Shown: positions 47,752-54,478, counted from the stretch's first letter. The stretch is DNA of 64,000 bases from Metabacillus flavus (GCF_018283675.1 NZ_JAGVRK010000001.1:1922001-1986000), one strand, 5' to 3'. The notes: generated from the letters alone by a model not told the origin. Numbers and translations are program-made.

Positions 47752-47778
47752 AGGCAGCCGATGGCTGTCTTTTTTCGT
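47752..47778 (+). terminator. Terminator after aconitase
   Basis: AGGCAGCC (47752-47759) pairs with GGCTGTCT (47763-47770), followed by TTTTT. Confidence 0.83.
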
Positions 47779-47863
47779 TTCTGTGGATTGTCCTTTTTCT
47801 GGTTTTTAAAGTAAAATAGATGCATACATATTAAATAGAAATGGGACGAAGAGGGGAAAAGCC

Positions 47864-48373
47864 ATGACGAAACGCATTGCAGCGATGTCCATATTAGCGG
47901 TTTTAATCCTTTTTGCTGTTTGGCAGGCGCTATGGCCTAAAGAACCGCCGGTAGGGCTTGAGGAAGGCAATGCTGCTCCTGAATTCACATTGCCTCAGCT
48001 TGACGGCGGTAATGTTCAGCTTTCCGATTATAAAGGAAAAAAGGTCATTCTCAATTTTTGGGCAACCTGGTGTCCGCCATGCAAAAAAGAAATTCCTGAA
48101 TTGAAAGAAATCTCAGTTGAATATGATCAGGAAGTTGTCATCCTTGCCGTTAATTATACAGTTTCAGAAGCCAACGAAAGCTCTGTTAAAAAATTCGTGA
48201 AGGATCAAAAAATGCAATTTCCAGTTTTAATGGATCCTGAAGCAGATGTGCTGACACAATACAAAGTATTCAGCTATCCGACTACGTATTTTTTGGATGA
48301 AAAAGGGGTTATTCAAAAAGTTCAAAGGAACATGGTGGATTACAAAACACTCAAAGATTTTGTCCAGTCCTGA
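47864..48373 (+). CDS. yneN: Membrane-anchored thiol-disulfide oxidoreductase YneN
   Basis: A 169-residue TlpA/ResA-type protein. An N-terminal signal anchor (about 6-25) places the thioredoxin fold outside the membrane. The active site is FWATWCPPCKKEIPELKEIS, with the redox pair WCPPC at about 68-72, and the cis-proline is in SYPTTYFLD. It probably receives electrons from CcdA, encoded 7 kb away. yneN follows citB in B. subtilis too. Confidence 0.92.
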   Translation: MTKRIAAMSILAVLILFAVWQALWPKEPPVGLEEGNAAPEFTLPQLDGGNVQLSDYKGKKVILNFWATWCPPCKKEIPELKEISVEYDQEVVILAVNYTVSEANESSVKKFVKDQKMQFPVLMDPEADVLTQYKVFSYPTTYFLDEKGVIQKVQRNMVDYKTLKDFVQS

Positions 48374-48434
48374 TATGTATAGACGGCAAGTATATTGGCT
48401 ATACTGTCGCTAATACATATGGAGGTGTAAGCTT

Positions 48435-48560
48435 TTGAGAAAAATCAAAAAGCTGTCATTCGAAGAACTGGTCATGGAAAATAAAAAAGAGCTGCTGAAA
48501 GATGAAGCATTTTTAGATAAAATTGAAGATAAGCTTGAACAGCGTTTTACAGAAAAATAA
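48435..48560 (+). CDS. FbpA-like small protein
   Basis: A 41-residue protein read from TTG 48435, seven bases after GGAGGTG. The sequence RKIKKLSFEELVMENKKELL, then DEAFLDKIEDKLEQR, fits the short domain of the Fur-regulated basic protein FbpA family, whose B. subtilis member is linked to iron sparing. I see no clear Fur box upstream, so regulation by iron is unproven. It lies between yneN and sspN; a hairpin follows that also contains the sspN ribosome site. Confidence 0.65.
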   Translation: MRKIKKLSFEELVMENKKELLKDEAFLDKIEDKLEQRFTEK

Positions 48561-48572
48561 ATTCATGAAACT

Positions 48573-48608
48573 GCCTCCAGCCGGAAAAGATAATTATCGG
48601 AAGGAGGC
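48573..48608 (+). other. Hairpin that includes the sspN ribosome binding site
   Basis: GCCTCC (48573-48578) pairs with GGAGGC (48603-48608), and CCG (48581-48583) with CGG (48598-48600). The 3' arm is the AAGGAGG ribosome site of sspN; TATTTTT follows. It may end transcription from the FbpA-like gene, restrain sspN translation, or both. Confidence 0.55.
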
Positions 48609-48615
48609 TATTTTT

Positions 48616-48759
48616 ATGACCAATTCCAATAATAAGCCAAAACAATTTAATCCCGATCACATTGGCACAAAGTCAAGAGGGTTCGGAGGAAACAAAGGCA
48701 AGCAAATGCAGGATAAATCAGGCCAGCATCCCCAGGTTATTCAAACCAAAGGGGAATAA
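48616..48759 (+). CDS. sspN: Small acid-soluble spore protein N
   Basis: A 47-residue protein: NKPKQFNPDHIGTKSRGFGG, then NKGKQM and a QTKGE end. It matches B. subtilis SspN, a minor spore-core protein made in the forespore. ATG 48616 is 8 bases after AAGGAGG, which lies in the 3' arm of a hairpin. The tlp gene follows by 29 bases, as in the sspN-tlp operon of B. subtilis. Confidence 0.94.
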   Translation: MTNSNNKPKQFNPDHIGTKSRGFGGNKGKQMQDKSGQHPQVIQTKGE

Positions 48760-48788
48760 TTACAATACAAATGCGGAGGGTGAGAGCA

Positions 48789-49025
48789 ATGGGTTACAAA
48801 TCGAATCCAGATGACCGTTCAGATAACGTGGAAAAGCTGCAGGATATGGTTCAGAATACAATCGAAAATATTGAAAAAGCACATGACTCACTGGCTATGG
48901 CAAATGAAAAAGACCGCAGGGAGATTGAAGAAAAGAACAAGCGCAGAGAAGATTCGATTGCTGCGATGAGATCTGAAATTCAGGATGAAGCACATGCCCG
49001 CGAAAGCGGATATGAAACAAAATAA
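48789..49025 (+). CDS. tlp: Small acid-soluble spore protein Tlp
   Basis: A 78-residue thioredoxin-like (Tlp) family spore protein. NPDDRSDNVEKLQDMVQNTI is the family N-terminal signature, followed by a charged helical segment and a C-terminal ARESGYETK. Despite its name it has no CxxC motif. ATG 48789 has GGAGGGTGAG upstream. It is cotranscribed with sspN, and a strong terminator follows. Confidence 0.94.
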   Translation: MGYKSNPDDRSDNVEKLQDMVQNTIENIEKAHDSLAMANEKDRREIEEKNKRREDSIAAMRSEIQDEAHARESGYETK

Positions 49026-49031
49026 CAAGTG

Positions 49032-49062
49032 AGAACCGGCTTTTATGCCGGTTCTTTTTTTT
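49032..49062 (+). terminator. Terminator after tlp
   Basis: AGAACCGGC pairs with GCCGGTTCT around TTTTAT, followed by nine T residues. Confidence 0.9.
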
Positions 49063-49066
49063 TTAA

Positions 49067-49253
49067 GGCTCTGTTAAAGCATGGTGTTGATTTTTTGACA
49101 CCTGTTGATTGGAGCGGAAGGCGTGAGACTCCTGCGGGAGCAGCGGGACAGGTGAGACCCCTTAGGCGCAAAGCGGCGAGGAGGCTCAAGCAGCCCGCCC
49201 CGCGGAAAGCGAACGGCTGCTAGCTGCAATCAACAGCTAAGTTTAACAGAGCT
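49067..49253. repeat. MITE-like repeat between tlp and yneP
   Basis: About 187 bp. Terminal inverted repeats: GGCTCTGTTAAAG...TGTTGATT on the left and the reverse complement AGCTCTGTTAAAC...TGTTGATT on the right. The centre contains GGAAGGCGTGAGACTCCTGC and GGACAGGTGAGACCCC, shared with the copy at 30289-30462. An ORF can be read through it but it does not code for a protein. Confidence 0.87.
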
Positions 49254-49318
49254 TTTTGTAAAAGAGTCCTTATAAAAGGAGGCTGAAGCAAAAATCAATA
49301 GATAAGTTAATTCTTTTT

Positions 49319-49346
49319 ACTAAATAAACAATGTTCTAAAAGCACA
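49319..49346. repeat. 28-bp AT-rich repeat, copy C (partial)
   Basis: ACTAAATAAACAATGTTCTA followed by AAAGCACA. The first 21 bases match copies A and B closely. It lies 96 bases upstream of yneP. Confidence 0.6.
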
Positions 49347-49372
49347 TTAATAAGGTGATCAAGGTACTTCTT

Positions 49373-49401
49373 TTGTTCAAGCGTTTTGGACATGATAAAA
49401 T
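49373..49401 (+). promoter_or_regulatory. SigA promoter of yneP-yneQ
   Basis: TTGTTC (49373-49378), a 17-base spacer and TAAAAT (49396-49401) with an extended TG. Confidence 0.6.
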
Positions 49402-49441
49402 ATATGGGGAGTTAAGACAGCAGCAGTTAGGAGAGAGAAAG

Positions 49442-49867
49442 ATGTTTACATCAAAAACTGAAGTGGATGTTCGATATGCAGAAACAGATCAAATGGGAAT
49501 CGTTTACCATGCCAACTACTTAGTTTGGATGGAAATAGGCAGAACAAAGCTTATAGAGGATTTGGGCTTTTCCTATGCCAGCATGGAAGAACAAGGCGTT
49601 CTTTCCCCTGTGATCGACTTGAATGTAGAATACAAAAAACCGTTAAAATATGGCCAAAAAGCTTCCATACATACGTGGGTACAGGAATATACCGGAGTTA
49701 AAGTGGTTTATGGATATGAAATGTACACACCAGCCGGAGAGCTTGCCATCAGAGCCGTCTCTTCCCATGTCTGCGTAAAAAAGGACACGTTTCGCCCCAT
49801 CAATATTAAAAAAACCTTTCCAGACTGGGATGCTGCTTACAAAAATGCGTTAAGAAGTGAAGGCTAA
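49442..49867 (+). CDS. yneP: Hotdog-fold acyl-CoA thioesterase YneP
   Basis: A 141-residue thioesterase of the YbgC/4-hydroxybenzoyl-CoA type. The catalytic aspartate is in VRYAETDQMGIVYHANYLVW (about 10-29), the family signature. ATG 49442 follows AGGAGAGAGAAAG; longer forms from 49355 include promoter sequence. The stop overlaps the yneQ start (TAATG). The substrate is unknown. Confidence 0.92.
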   Translation: MFTSKTEVDVRYAETDQMGIVYHANYLVWMEIGRTKLIEDLGFSYASMEEQGVLSPVIDLNVEYKKPLKYGQKASIHTWVQEYTGVKVVYGYEMYTPAGELAIRAVSSHVCVKKDTFRPINIKKTFPDWDAAYKNALRSEG

Positions 49868-50184
49868 TGGCATTTGGAATAAAAAGAAGTGAACTGAAGC
49901 AATGGAAGGAAGCCGTTGATAAAGGCGATATCGCCTTTATAACTCATTTTTGGCATGATGAACGTTTTCCTTCCTCCCATTCGGTAACGAAAGCAGGCTG
50001 CAGCGATTTACAGAAGCTAGCAGCATGGGGGAAACAATTTGGGCTAAAGGCAGAATGGATCGATCGCCGAAGCGTCTACCATCATTTTGATTTAATGGGC
50101 GATAGGCAATTAATGATTCTCAAAAAGTATGGGATGGAAGAGATCATCAAAAAATTCAAACTCAGTGAACAAGCCGCAGATTAG
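49867..50184 (+). CDS. yneQ: Conserved protein YneQ
   Basis: A 105-residue soluble protein. The conserved start FGIKRSELKQWKEAVDKGDI and the WHDERFPSSHSVTKAGCSDL segment are those of YneQ-type proteins in bacilli. Its function is unknown. The start overlaps the yneP stop by one base, so the pair is translationally coupled. The stop lies in the loop of a bidirectional terminator shared with yneR. Confidence 0.88.
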   Translation: MAFGIKRSELKQWKEAVDKGDIAFITHFWHDERFPSSHSVTKAGCSDLQKLAAWGKQFGLKAEWIDRRSVYHHFDLMGDRQLMILKKYGMEEIIKKFKLSEQAAD

Positions 50185-50197
50185 TCTGCGGCTTGTT
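50168..50197. terminator. Bidirectional terminator between yneQ and yneR
   Basis: AACAAGCCGCAGA (50168-50180) pairs perfectly with TCTGCGGCTTGTT (50185-50197). Both stop codons lie within it. Confidence 0.88.
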
Positions 50198-50480
50198 TGT
50201 AGTCAAAAATCGGTTCCTGACGATCTGGATCGAATTCCACGAGCAAATCGTTTCCATCGAAATACCACAAATCGCGTTCACTCACAAAAAAGTCAATACC
50301 CTCTGCTTCTATAGATGCACCTGCATCTTCCTTACCTTCCTTCGCTACACCAAGACTAAACCCTTTTTGAATGGTACTTGATCCTCCATAACGGACGAAG
50401 AACCGTACGGAGTCTCCAGCCTGTAAATGCAGTTCATCCTGGTACCATTTAGCAGCTTCTTCATTCACTTTAATTTTCAT
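50181..50480 (-). CDS. yneR: HesB/IscA-like protein YneR
   Basis: A 99-residue protein of the HesB-like (A-type carrier) fold: MKIKVNEEAAKWYQDELHL, VRFFVRYGGSSTIQKGFSLG and DLWYFDGNDLLVEFDP. It lacks the three cysteines that bind clusters in true IscA, so it is probably not an iron-sulfur carrier. The ATG follows AGGAG. It converges on yneQ, sharing a terminator, as in B. subtilis. Confidence 0.9.
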   Translation of the reverse strand: MKIKVNEEAAKWYQDELHLQAGDSVRFFVRYGGSSTIQKGFSLGVAKEGKEDAGASIEAEGIDFFVSERDLWYFDGNDLLVEFDPDRQEPIFDYKQAAD

Positions 50481-50609
50481 GCCAGCACTCCTTTATCCAT
50501 GATTTCTTTATTATAAGCGAATGCAAGTGAGAAAGGCTAATCATTCAATCAAGGGATCTAAAGAAACAGTGATCTAAATAAACACAATTAAGAATTCTTT
50601 GATAAATTT

Positions 50610-50637
50610 TCTAAATAAATCATGTTCTAAATAATCA
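50610..50637. repeat. 28-bp AT-rich repeat, copy A
   Basis: It begins TCTAAATAAATCATG and ends TTCTAAATAATCA; it differs from copy B (52489-52516) at only two positions. A further TCTAAATAA lies at 50573. Copies A and B flank the DUF4397-sortase pair, 1879 bp apart. Confidence 0.75.
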
Positions 50638-50693
50638 ACAAATAAAAATAAAATCGGTAATAATCGGAGTGTGCTGTCAAAGCACGTTAGGTT

Positions 50694-50721
50694 TTGACTA
50701 TATGTACAATAATTGTATAAG
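50694..50721 (+). promoter_or_regulatory. Candidate promoter and operator of the DUF4397 gene
   Basis: TTGACT (50694-50699), a 16-base spacer and TATAAG (50716-50721). The perfect palindrome TACAAT-A-ATTGTA (50705-50717) fills the spacer, a position suited to a repressor. TGTACA occurs at both 50703 and 50725. Confidence 0.5.
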
Positions 50722-50803
50722 ATTTGTACATAAAGTTGAGAAGGGAGGGCATTTCAAGATTATCCAGGAAAGCAAATAAAACAAAATTGAGGGAGAGATC
50801 AGG

Positions 50804-51604
50804 TTGAAAAAATTAGCGATGATGGCAATTGTATTCGTATTTGCATTAATGGGAAACGCAGCATTGGCTGCAGAATCAAAAGATGCAATGGTTCGAATCG
50901 TACATGCTTCCCCGGATGCTCCTGCTGTTGATGTAACAGTAGATGGGAAAACGGTTGTGGAGGGCGCTGAATTTAAAGCTGCCACAGACTTCATGGCTGT
51001 ACCAGCAGGAGACCATAAAGTAGAAATTTACGCAGCAGGAACAGTAGAAGAGGGGAAACCCGTCATCTCAACTGATCTGACAGTTGAAGCAGGTAAAATG
51101 TATACAGCTGCCGCTATTAATACCCTTGATAATCTTGAACTGCAAGTCCTGAATGATGACACAATGGTATCAGAAAGAAAATCAAAAATCCGTGTAGGTC
51201 ATTTTTCACCTGATGCACCGGCTGTTGATGTAGCGGTGAAGGACGGAGATGTACTTTTCCCAGGAGCTGAATTCAAAGGGGTTACTGAATATATGGAAGT
51301 AGATCCGGGAAGCTATGATCTTGAAGTAAGAGCAGCAGATTCCATGGATTCAGTCCTTGATCTGGCGGGAACTGAATTGAAGGAAAATATGACGTACACG
51401 ATTCTTGCTGTCGGATTTCTTGAAAAAGATCCAGCACTTGATGCCATCGTCCTGGAAGATCCAATGATGCCGGCCGGAATGCCGAAAACTGGTATGGGAG
51501 GAACATCGGAAACTGCGCAATCCACTGCACCTTGGGCCATTTTTGCAGCAGCCGCGGGTTTAGGAGCTCTTATTATTTATGGTAAGAAAAAAAGCGCTCA
51601 GTAA
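50804..51604 (+). CDS. DUF4397 surface protein with a sortase sorting signal
   Basis: A 266-residue exported protein. A signal peptide (about 1-22, cleaved after ALAA) is followed by two DUF4397 repeats, each starting with a VR/IR-x-x-H-x-SPDAPAVDV motif (about 28 and 130). The C-terminus is a cell-wall anchoring signal: MPKTG (226-230, a variant of LPxTG), a hydrophobic helix (about 243-258) and the basic tail GKKKSAQ. The start is TTG 50804 after GAGGGAGAG. The next gene is a sortase whose start overlaps this gene, which points to a dedicated enzyme-substrate pair. The biological role of DUF4397 proteins is unknown. Confidence 0.83.
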   Translation: MKKLAMMAIVFVFALMGNAALAAESKDAMVRIVHASPDAPAVDVTVDGKTVVEGAEFKAATDFMAVPAGDHKVEIYAAGTVEEGKPVISTDLTVEAGKMYTAAAINTLDNLELQVLNDDTMVSERKSKIRVGHFSPDAPAVDVAVKDGDVLFPGAEFKGVTEYMEVDPGSYDLEVRAADSMDSVLDLAGTELKENMTYTILAVGFLEKDPALDAIVLEDPMMPAGMPKTGMGGTSETAQSTAPWAIFAAAAGLGALIIYGKKKSAQ

Positions 51605-52196
51605 CATGATTCTTATTCTTTTCCTGGCTGGATGCAGCGGCGCTCAGGAAAAAGAAGGAATGCCTCAGCCAGTAAAAAGCATACCGATTGAAGTTAAATC
51701 TTTGAAGGCTTCCTCAAGCTCTCAAGCACCTGTTCGAAAGCTTGGGGAAGGCTTAACGCCTGAAACCTTATCGATTCCTGCACTGGGAATCAATACAAAG
51801 GTCGAGAAAGCCGGTCTCCTCAGCGATGGAACAATGGATGTTCCAAAGGATGATCAGAATACAGTATGGTATAAGCAGGGAGCTCGTCCTGGAGAAGCCG
51901 GTAATGCAGTCATTGCCGGCCATGTCGATAATAAAACGGGACCTGCCGTATTTTTCAATTTGAAAAAACTGAAAAGCGGAGATGAATTATCCGTTTTGGA
52001 TGCAAAAAAGGAAAGACGGACGTTCGTTGTTGAAAAGGTTGAATCATACCCTTATGAACGTGCACCGATCCAATCCATATTCGGCCGGACGAATGAACCC
52101 AGACTCAATCTGATTACATGCACCGGAACGTATGACAAACGCAAAGAAACACATCTTGAACGGCTTGTTGTTTATACAAAACTTAAAAACAGCTAA
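51579..52196 (+). CDS. Sortase (class D/F type) with a lipoprotein signal
   Basis: A 205-residue sortase. Catalytic residues are His115 (AGHVDN), Cys181 (LITCTGTYDK) and an arginine in HLERLVVYT (about 196). ATG 51579, which overlaps the DUF4397 gene by 26 bases and has AGGAG upstream, gives a typical lipoprotein signal: basic MVRKK, a short hydrophobic stretch and lipobox FLAGC (Cys19). Starting at ATG 51606 would remove the basic part and has no ribosome site. Most sortases are held by a transmembrane helix, so a lipid anchor would be unusual. It probably attaches the DUF4397 protein to peptidoglycan. Confidence 0.82.
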   Translation: MVRKKALSNMILILFLAGCSGAQEKEGMPQPVKSIPIEVKSLKASSSSQAPVRKLGEGLTPETLSIPALGINTKVEKAGLLSDGTMDVPKDDQNTVWYKQGARPGEAGNAVIAGHVDNKTGPAVFFNLKKLKSGDELSVLDAKKERRTFVVEKVESYPYERAPIQSIFGRTNEPRLNLITCTGTYDKRKETHLERLVVYTKLKNS

Positions 52197-52201
52197 ACAA
52201 A

Positions 52202-52232
52202 ACCTTCTTCCCGATGGAAGAAGGTTTTTCTT
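52202..52232 (+). terminator. Terminator after the sortase gene
   Basis: ACCTTCTTCC (52202-52211) pairs with GGAAGAAGGT (52216-52225), followed by TTTTC TTTTTC. Confidence 0.87.
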
Positions 52233-52339
52233 TTTCGTAATGGAAAAGATGATGGGAGGGAGAAGTTTTATAAAGTTTAAAAGCATTCTGCAAGCATGAT
52301 CGGCAGCCACCGAATTTCATTTACTATAATAAGGGAATC

Positions 52340-52445
52340 TCGTATTTTGCAAGGCGCATAATCGGTAAACGCTGACGAAACGGATTAGCGATAGAATATT
52401 CTAAGCTTAGGCCTATAAAGTCCCTTTATGGGGCTTTTTCCTATT
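52340..52445 (+). other. Non-coding segment ending in a terminator-like hairpin
   Basis: GTCCC/GGGGC (about 52424-52438) with a TTTTT tail forms a terminator. Upstream, CGCT...AGCG and AATC...GATT (52360-52395) can pair. The segment could encode a small RNA or be the end of a repeat; I match it to no known riboswitch. Confidence 0.35.
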
Positions 52446-52488
52446 ATTTACCCCTAAAGAGCATTTTGATCTTTTCACTAATTAAACC

Positions 52489-52516
52489 TCTAAATAAACT
52501 ATGTTCTAAATAATCA
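52489..52516. repeat. 28-bp AT-rich repeat, copy B
   Basis: It begins TCTAAATAAACTATG and ends TTCTAAATAATCA, 26 of 28 identical to copy A upstream of the DUF4397 gene. It lies 148 bases before the liaI-like gene. Confidence 0.75.
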
Positions 52517-52556
52517 TAATAATTAGAAACAACACGTAATAACCGCATTAAACCTT

Positions 52557-52588
52557 AGTCTAAATCAGGCTACGCCTGAAGTCTTATA
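52557..52588 (+). promoter_or_regulatory. Candidate operator of the lia-like operon
   Basis: A perfect inverted repeat TCAGGC-TAC-GCCTGA (52565-52579) is flanked by AGTCTAAA and AAGTCTTA. Its position, about 85-100 bases upstream of the first gene, suits an activator such as LiaR; the match to the published LiaR site is only partial. Confidence 0.35.
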
Positions 52589-52663
52589 CGAAAATATGGC
52601 CCTGGATCATTATGGGAAAACCGCTCGAAAGGTAAGCTAGATACATGAAGGGAGATGAAAAAA

Positions 52664-53014
52664 ATGAAAAAAGCGGGATTGATAGCAGCTGCTTTCATAG
52701 CAGGTATGATACTGCTTGCCAATACAGGGCATATCATTGGTTTGGCTATAAGCGCAGCTATTCTGTACTTTGCATTTAAAGGATTTATGAAAACAGATTC
52801 AACTGGTAAGAAAATCCTCTGGGCCATAGTCGGTTTTATTGCTTTATGTGCATCGGCTTCTAATTTGCCGGCCATTATCGGCCTTGCTGCATTCTACGCA
52901 TTAATCAAGATTGTAAAAAGCTTAAAAGGAACAAAGCAGGAACGTGAACACCGTTCAGATGATCCTTTTGTCAACTTTGAATCTCAATGGTCTGAAATCA
53001 ATAAATCCAAATAA
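52664..53014 (+). CDS. LiaI-like membrane protein
   Basis: A 116-residue protein with about three hydrophobic segments in the first 90 residues and a charged cytoplasmic tail ending FVNFESQWSEINKSK. LiaI of B. subtilis is a small membrane protein that recruits LiaH to the membrane; this protein has the same position, directly before the LiaH/PspA gene, and comparable size. ATG 52664 is 9 bases after AAGGGAG; ATG 52655 is too close. The assignment rests mainly on context. Confidence 0.68.
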   Translation: MKKAGLIAAAFIAGMILLANTGHIIGLAISAAILYFAFKGFMKTDSTGKKILWAIVGFIALCASASNLPAIIGLAAFYALIKIVKSLKGTKQEREHRSDDPFVNFESQWSEINKSK

Positions 53015-53032
53015 GAAGGGCTGGAAAACAAA

Positions 53033-53680
53033 ATGTCTAATTTGTTCACAAGATTAAAAGATAGCATCACAGCTGATTTGCATGAGATCCTTGATCATAA
53101 AGAGGAGAAAAATCCGATTGCTATGCTCAACCAGTATTTAAGAGAATGCGAAAAAGAGACAGAAAAAGTAAGAGGTCTTGTTGAAAGACAATATAAGCTG
53201 AAAGACGAATTTCAAAGAGAGCTTCAGGAAGCGAGCAGAATGGCTGCTAAAAGGAAACATCAGGCTGAAGTGGCTGATCAGGCAGGCGAAACAGAGCTGA
53301 AACAATTTGCTGAAAAAGAATATGCGCAATATACAGACCGGGAGCACCGTTTATCCCAATCATTAAGTGAGGCATCTCTGCAGCTTGAACAGCTTGAACA
53401 AAGATATGAAGAAATGAAGCACAAGCTGAAGGATATGAATTTAAGAAGACTGGAATTAATGGGCAGGGAGAACAACGCAAGGGCTCAAGCGAAAATGAAT
53501 AAAGTTCTGAAGTCTTCAGAAGAATCAATCGCATCATCCAGCCGGTTTGAAGAAATGGAACGATATATCGATCGCCTTGAATACCAGGTACAAACCAATT
53601 ATTACAGAAGCACGATCGATGCAAAAACCGATGCTCTTGAAAAAGGATTAAACTTACAAAAAACGAATTCTCCATCCTGA
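53033..53680 (+). CDS. liaH: PspA/LiaH-family protein
   Basis: A 215-residue, almost entirely alpha-helical coiled-coil protein of the PspA/IM30 family. The start NLFTRLKDSITADLHEILD and the NPIAMLNQYLRECEKETEKV segment are those of LiaH-type members. These proteins form large rings that support the membrane under antibiotic or envelope stress. It lies 18 bases after the liaI-like gene. A terminator follows, so most transcripts probably stop here, as in B. subtilis. Confidence 0.9.
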   Translation: MSNLFTRLKDSITADLHEILDHKEEKNPIAMLNQYLRECEKETEKVRGLVERQYKLKDEFQRELQEASRMAAKRKHQAEVADQAGETELKQFAEKEYAQYTDREHRLSQSLSEASLQLEQLEQRYEEMKHKLKDMNLRRLELMGRENNARAQAKMNKVLKSSEESIASSSRFEEMERYIDRLEYQVQTNYYRSTIDAKTDALEKGLNLQKTNSPS

Positions 53681-53696
53681 ATAATCGTGGTATCCT

Positions 53697-53723
53697 AAAA
53701 AGGCGCAGAATTGCGCCTTTTTC
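53697..53723 (+). terminator. Internal terminator between liaH and liaF
   Basis: AGGCGCA pairs with TGCGCCT around GAAT, with AAAA before and TTTTTC after. It would lower expression of liaFSR compared with liaIH. Confidence 0.83.
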
Positions 53724-53743
53724 ACAATAAGGAGGCGATCGCC

Positions 53744-54478
53744 ATTTTTGACAAACTAAAAACCGAAACCATTAACTTATTCCTGCTTATCGGGATCGCC
53801 CTTTTAGTGCTGGAGTTCACATTTCATGATGGAGGATATGTCTTTTTTCTAGTCATCACCATTGGATGTATCTACTTCGGGCGGAAAAAAATGCCCCGTT
53901 CCAAAGGGAAATTTCTCTTCTGGTTTGGAATGATCTTTTTTACTTTGACTCTCCTTAATACCTTGGCTTTTAAATTTTTGATTTTGGCTATGCTCGGATA
54001 TGCCATTTTCCAGTATGTACAGAGCCAGAAAAAACCTCAGATGATTAAGCCTGAGAGCGCAATCCGGCTTGATAAAGATCCAGTTGAAGGTATTGTCATG
54101 GAGAAGCCGCTTCTCAGTAATATTCTTTTTGGAAGGCAGCAGACACCGAAAGACATTTATGAATGGCAGGACATTAACATTCAAACGGGGATTGGCGACA
54201 CCGTCATTGATTTATCCAATACGGTTCTCCCAAAAGAGGAGGCCGTCATATTTATCCGCGGTTTTATTGGAAATGTTCAAATTTATATCCCTTATGAATT
54301 AGAGGTTTCCCTGAAGCATTCTGTAATGGCAGGAGCGGTGAACGTTCTGGATTACAAAGAGTCCAGAAAGATGAATAAAACAATTTTTCTTGAAACAGAG
54401 GCTTATAAGGATGCGAAGGAAAAACTTAAGATTTGCACGTCTTTACTTGTTGGGGATATCGAGGTGAGACGCAAATGA
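53744..54478 (+). CDS. liaF: LiaF-like membrane protein, probable ATT start
   Basis: A 244-residue protein with about four hydrophobic segments in the first 100 residues and a C-terminal soluble beta domain (INIQTGIGDTVIDLSNTVLP, IRGFIGNVQIYIP, NKTIFLET). That is the layout of LiaF, the inhibitor of LiaS. The only in-frame codon at proper distance from the strong AAGGAGG (53729-53735) is ATT at 53744. The TTG at 53711 lies in the terminator loop, and the next ATG is about 50 residues inside the membrane domain. The gene overlaps liaS by 4 bases. Confidence 0.82.
   Translation: MFDKLKTETINLFLLIGIALLVLEFTFHDGGYVFFLVITIGCIYFGRKKMPRSKGKFLFWFGMIFFTLTLLNTLAFKFLILAMLGYAIFQYVQSQKKPQMIKPESAIRLDKDPVEGIVMEKPLLSNILFGRQQTPKDIYEWQDINIQTGIGDTVIDLSNTVLPKEEAVIFIRGFIGNVQIYIPYELEVSLKHSVMAGAVNVLDYKESRKMNKTIFLETEAYKDAKEKLKICTSLLVGDIEVRRK

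Noticed and set aside
49029-49223. A frame of 64 residues reading through the tlp terminator
   Set aside because: It lies in the terminator and the MITE-like repeat and has no protein-like composition.
51606-52196. Sortase starting at ATG 51606
   Set aside because: There is no ribosome site before it, and the shorter form loses the basic part of the signal peptide. The upstream ATG at 51579 has AGGAG and a complete lipoprotein signal.
52340-52445. Known riboswitch such as c-di-GMP or c-di-AMP class
   Set aside because: The conserved core sequences of those classes are not present; only generic pairing is seen.
53711-54478. liaF starting at TTG 53711
   Set aside because: That codon lies in the loop of the liaH terminator and upstream of the AAGGAGG site, so translation from it is unlikely.
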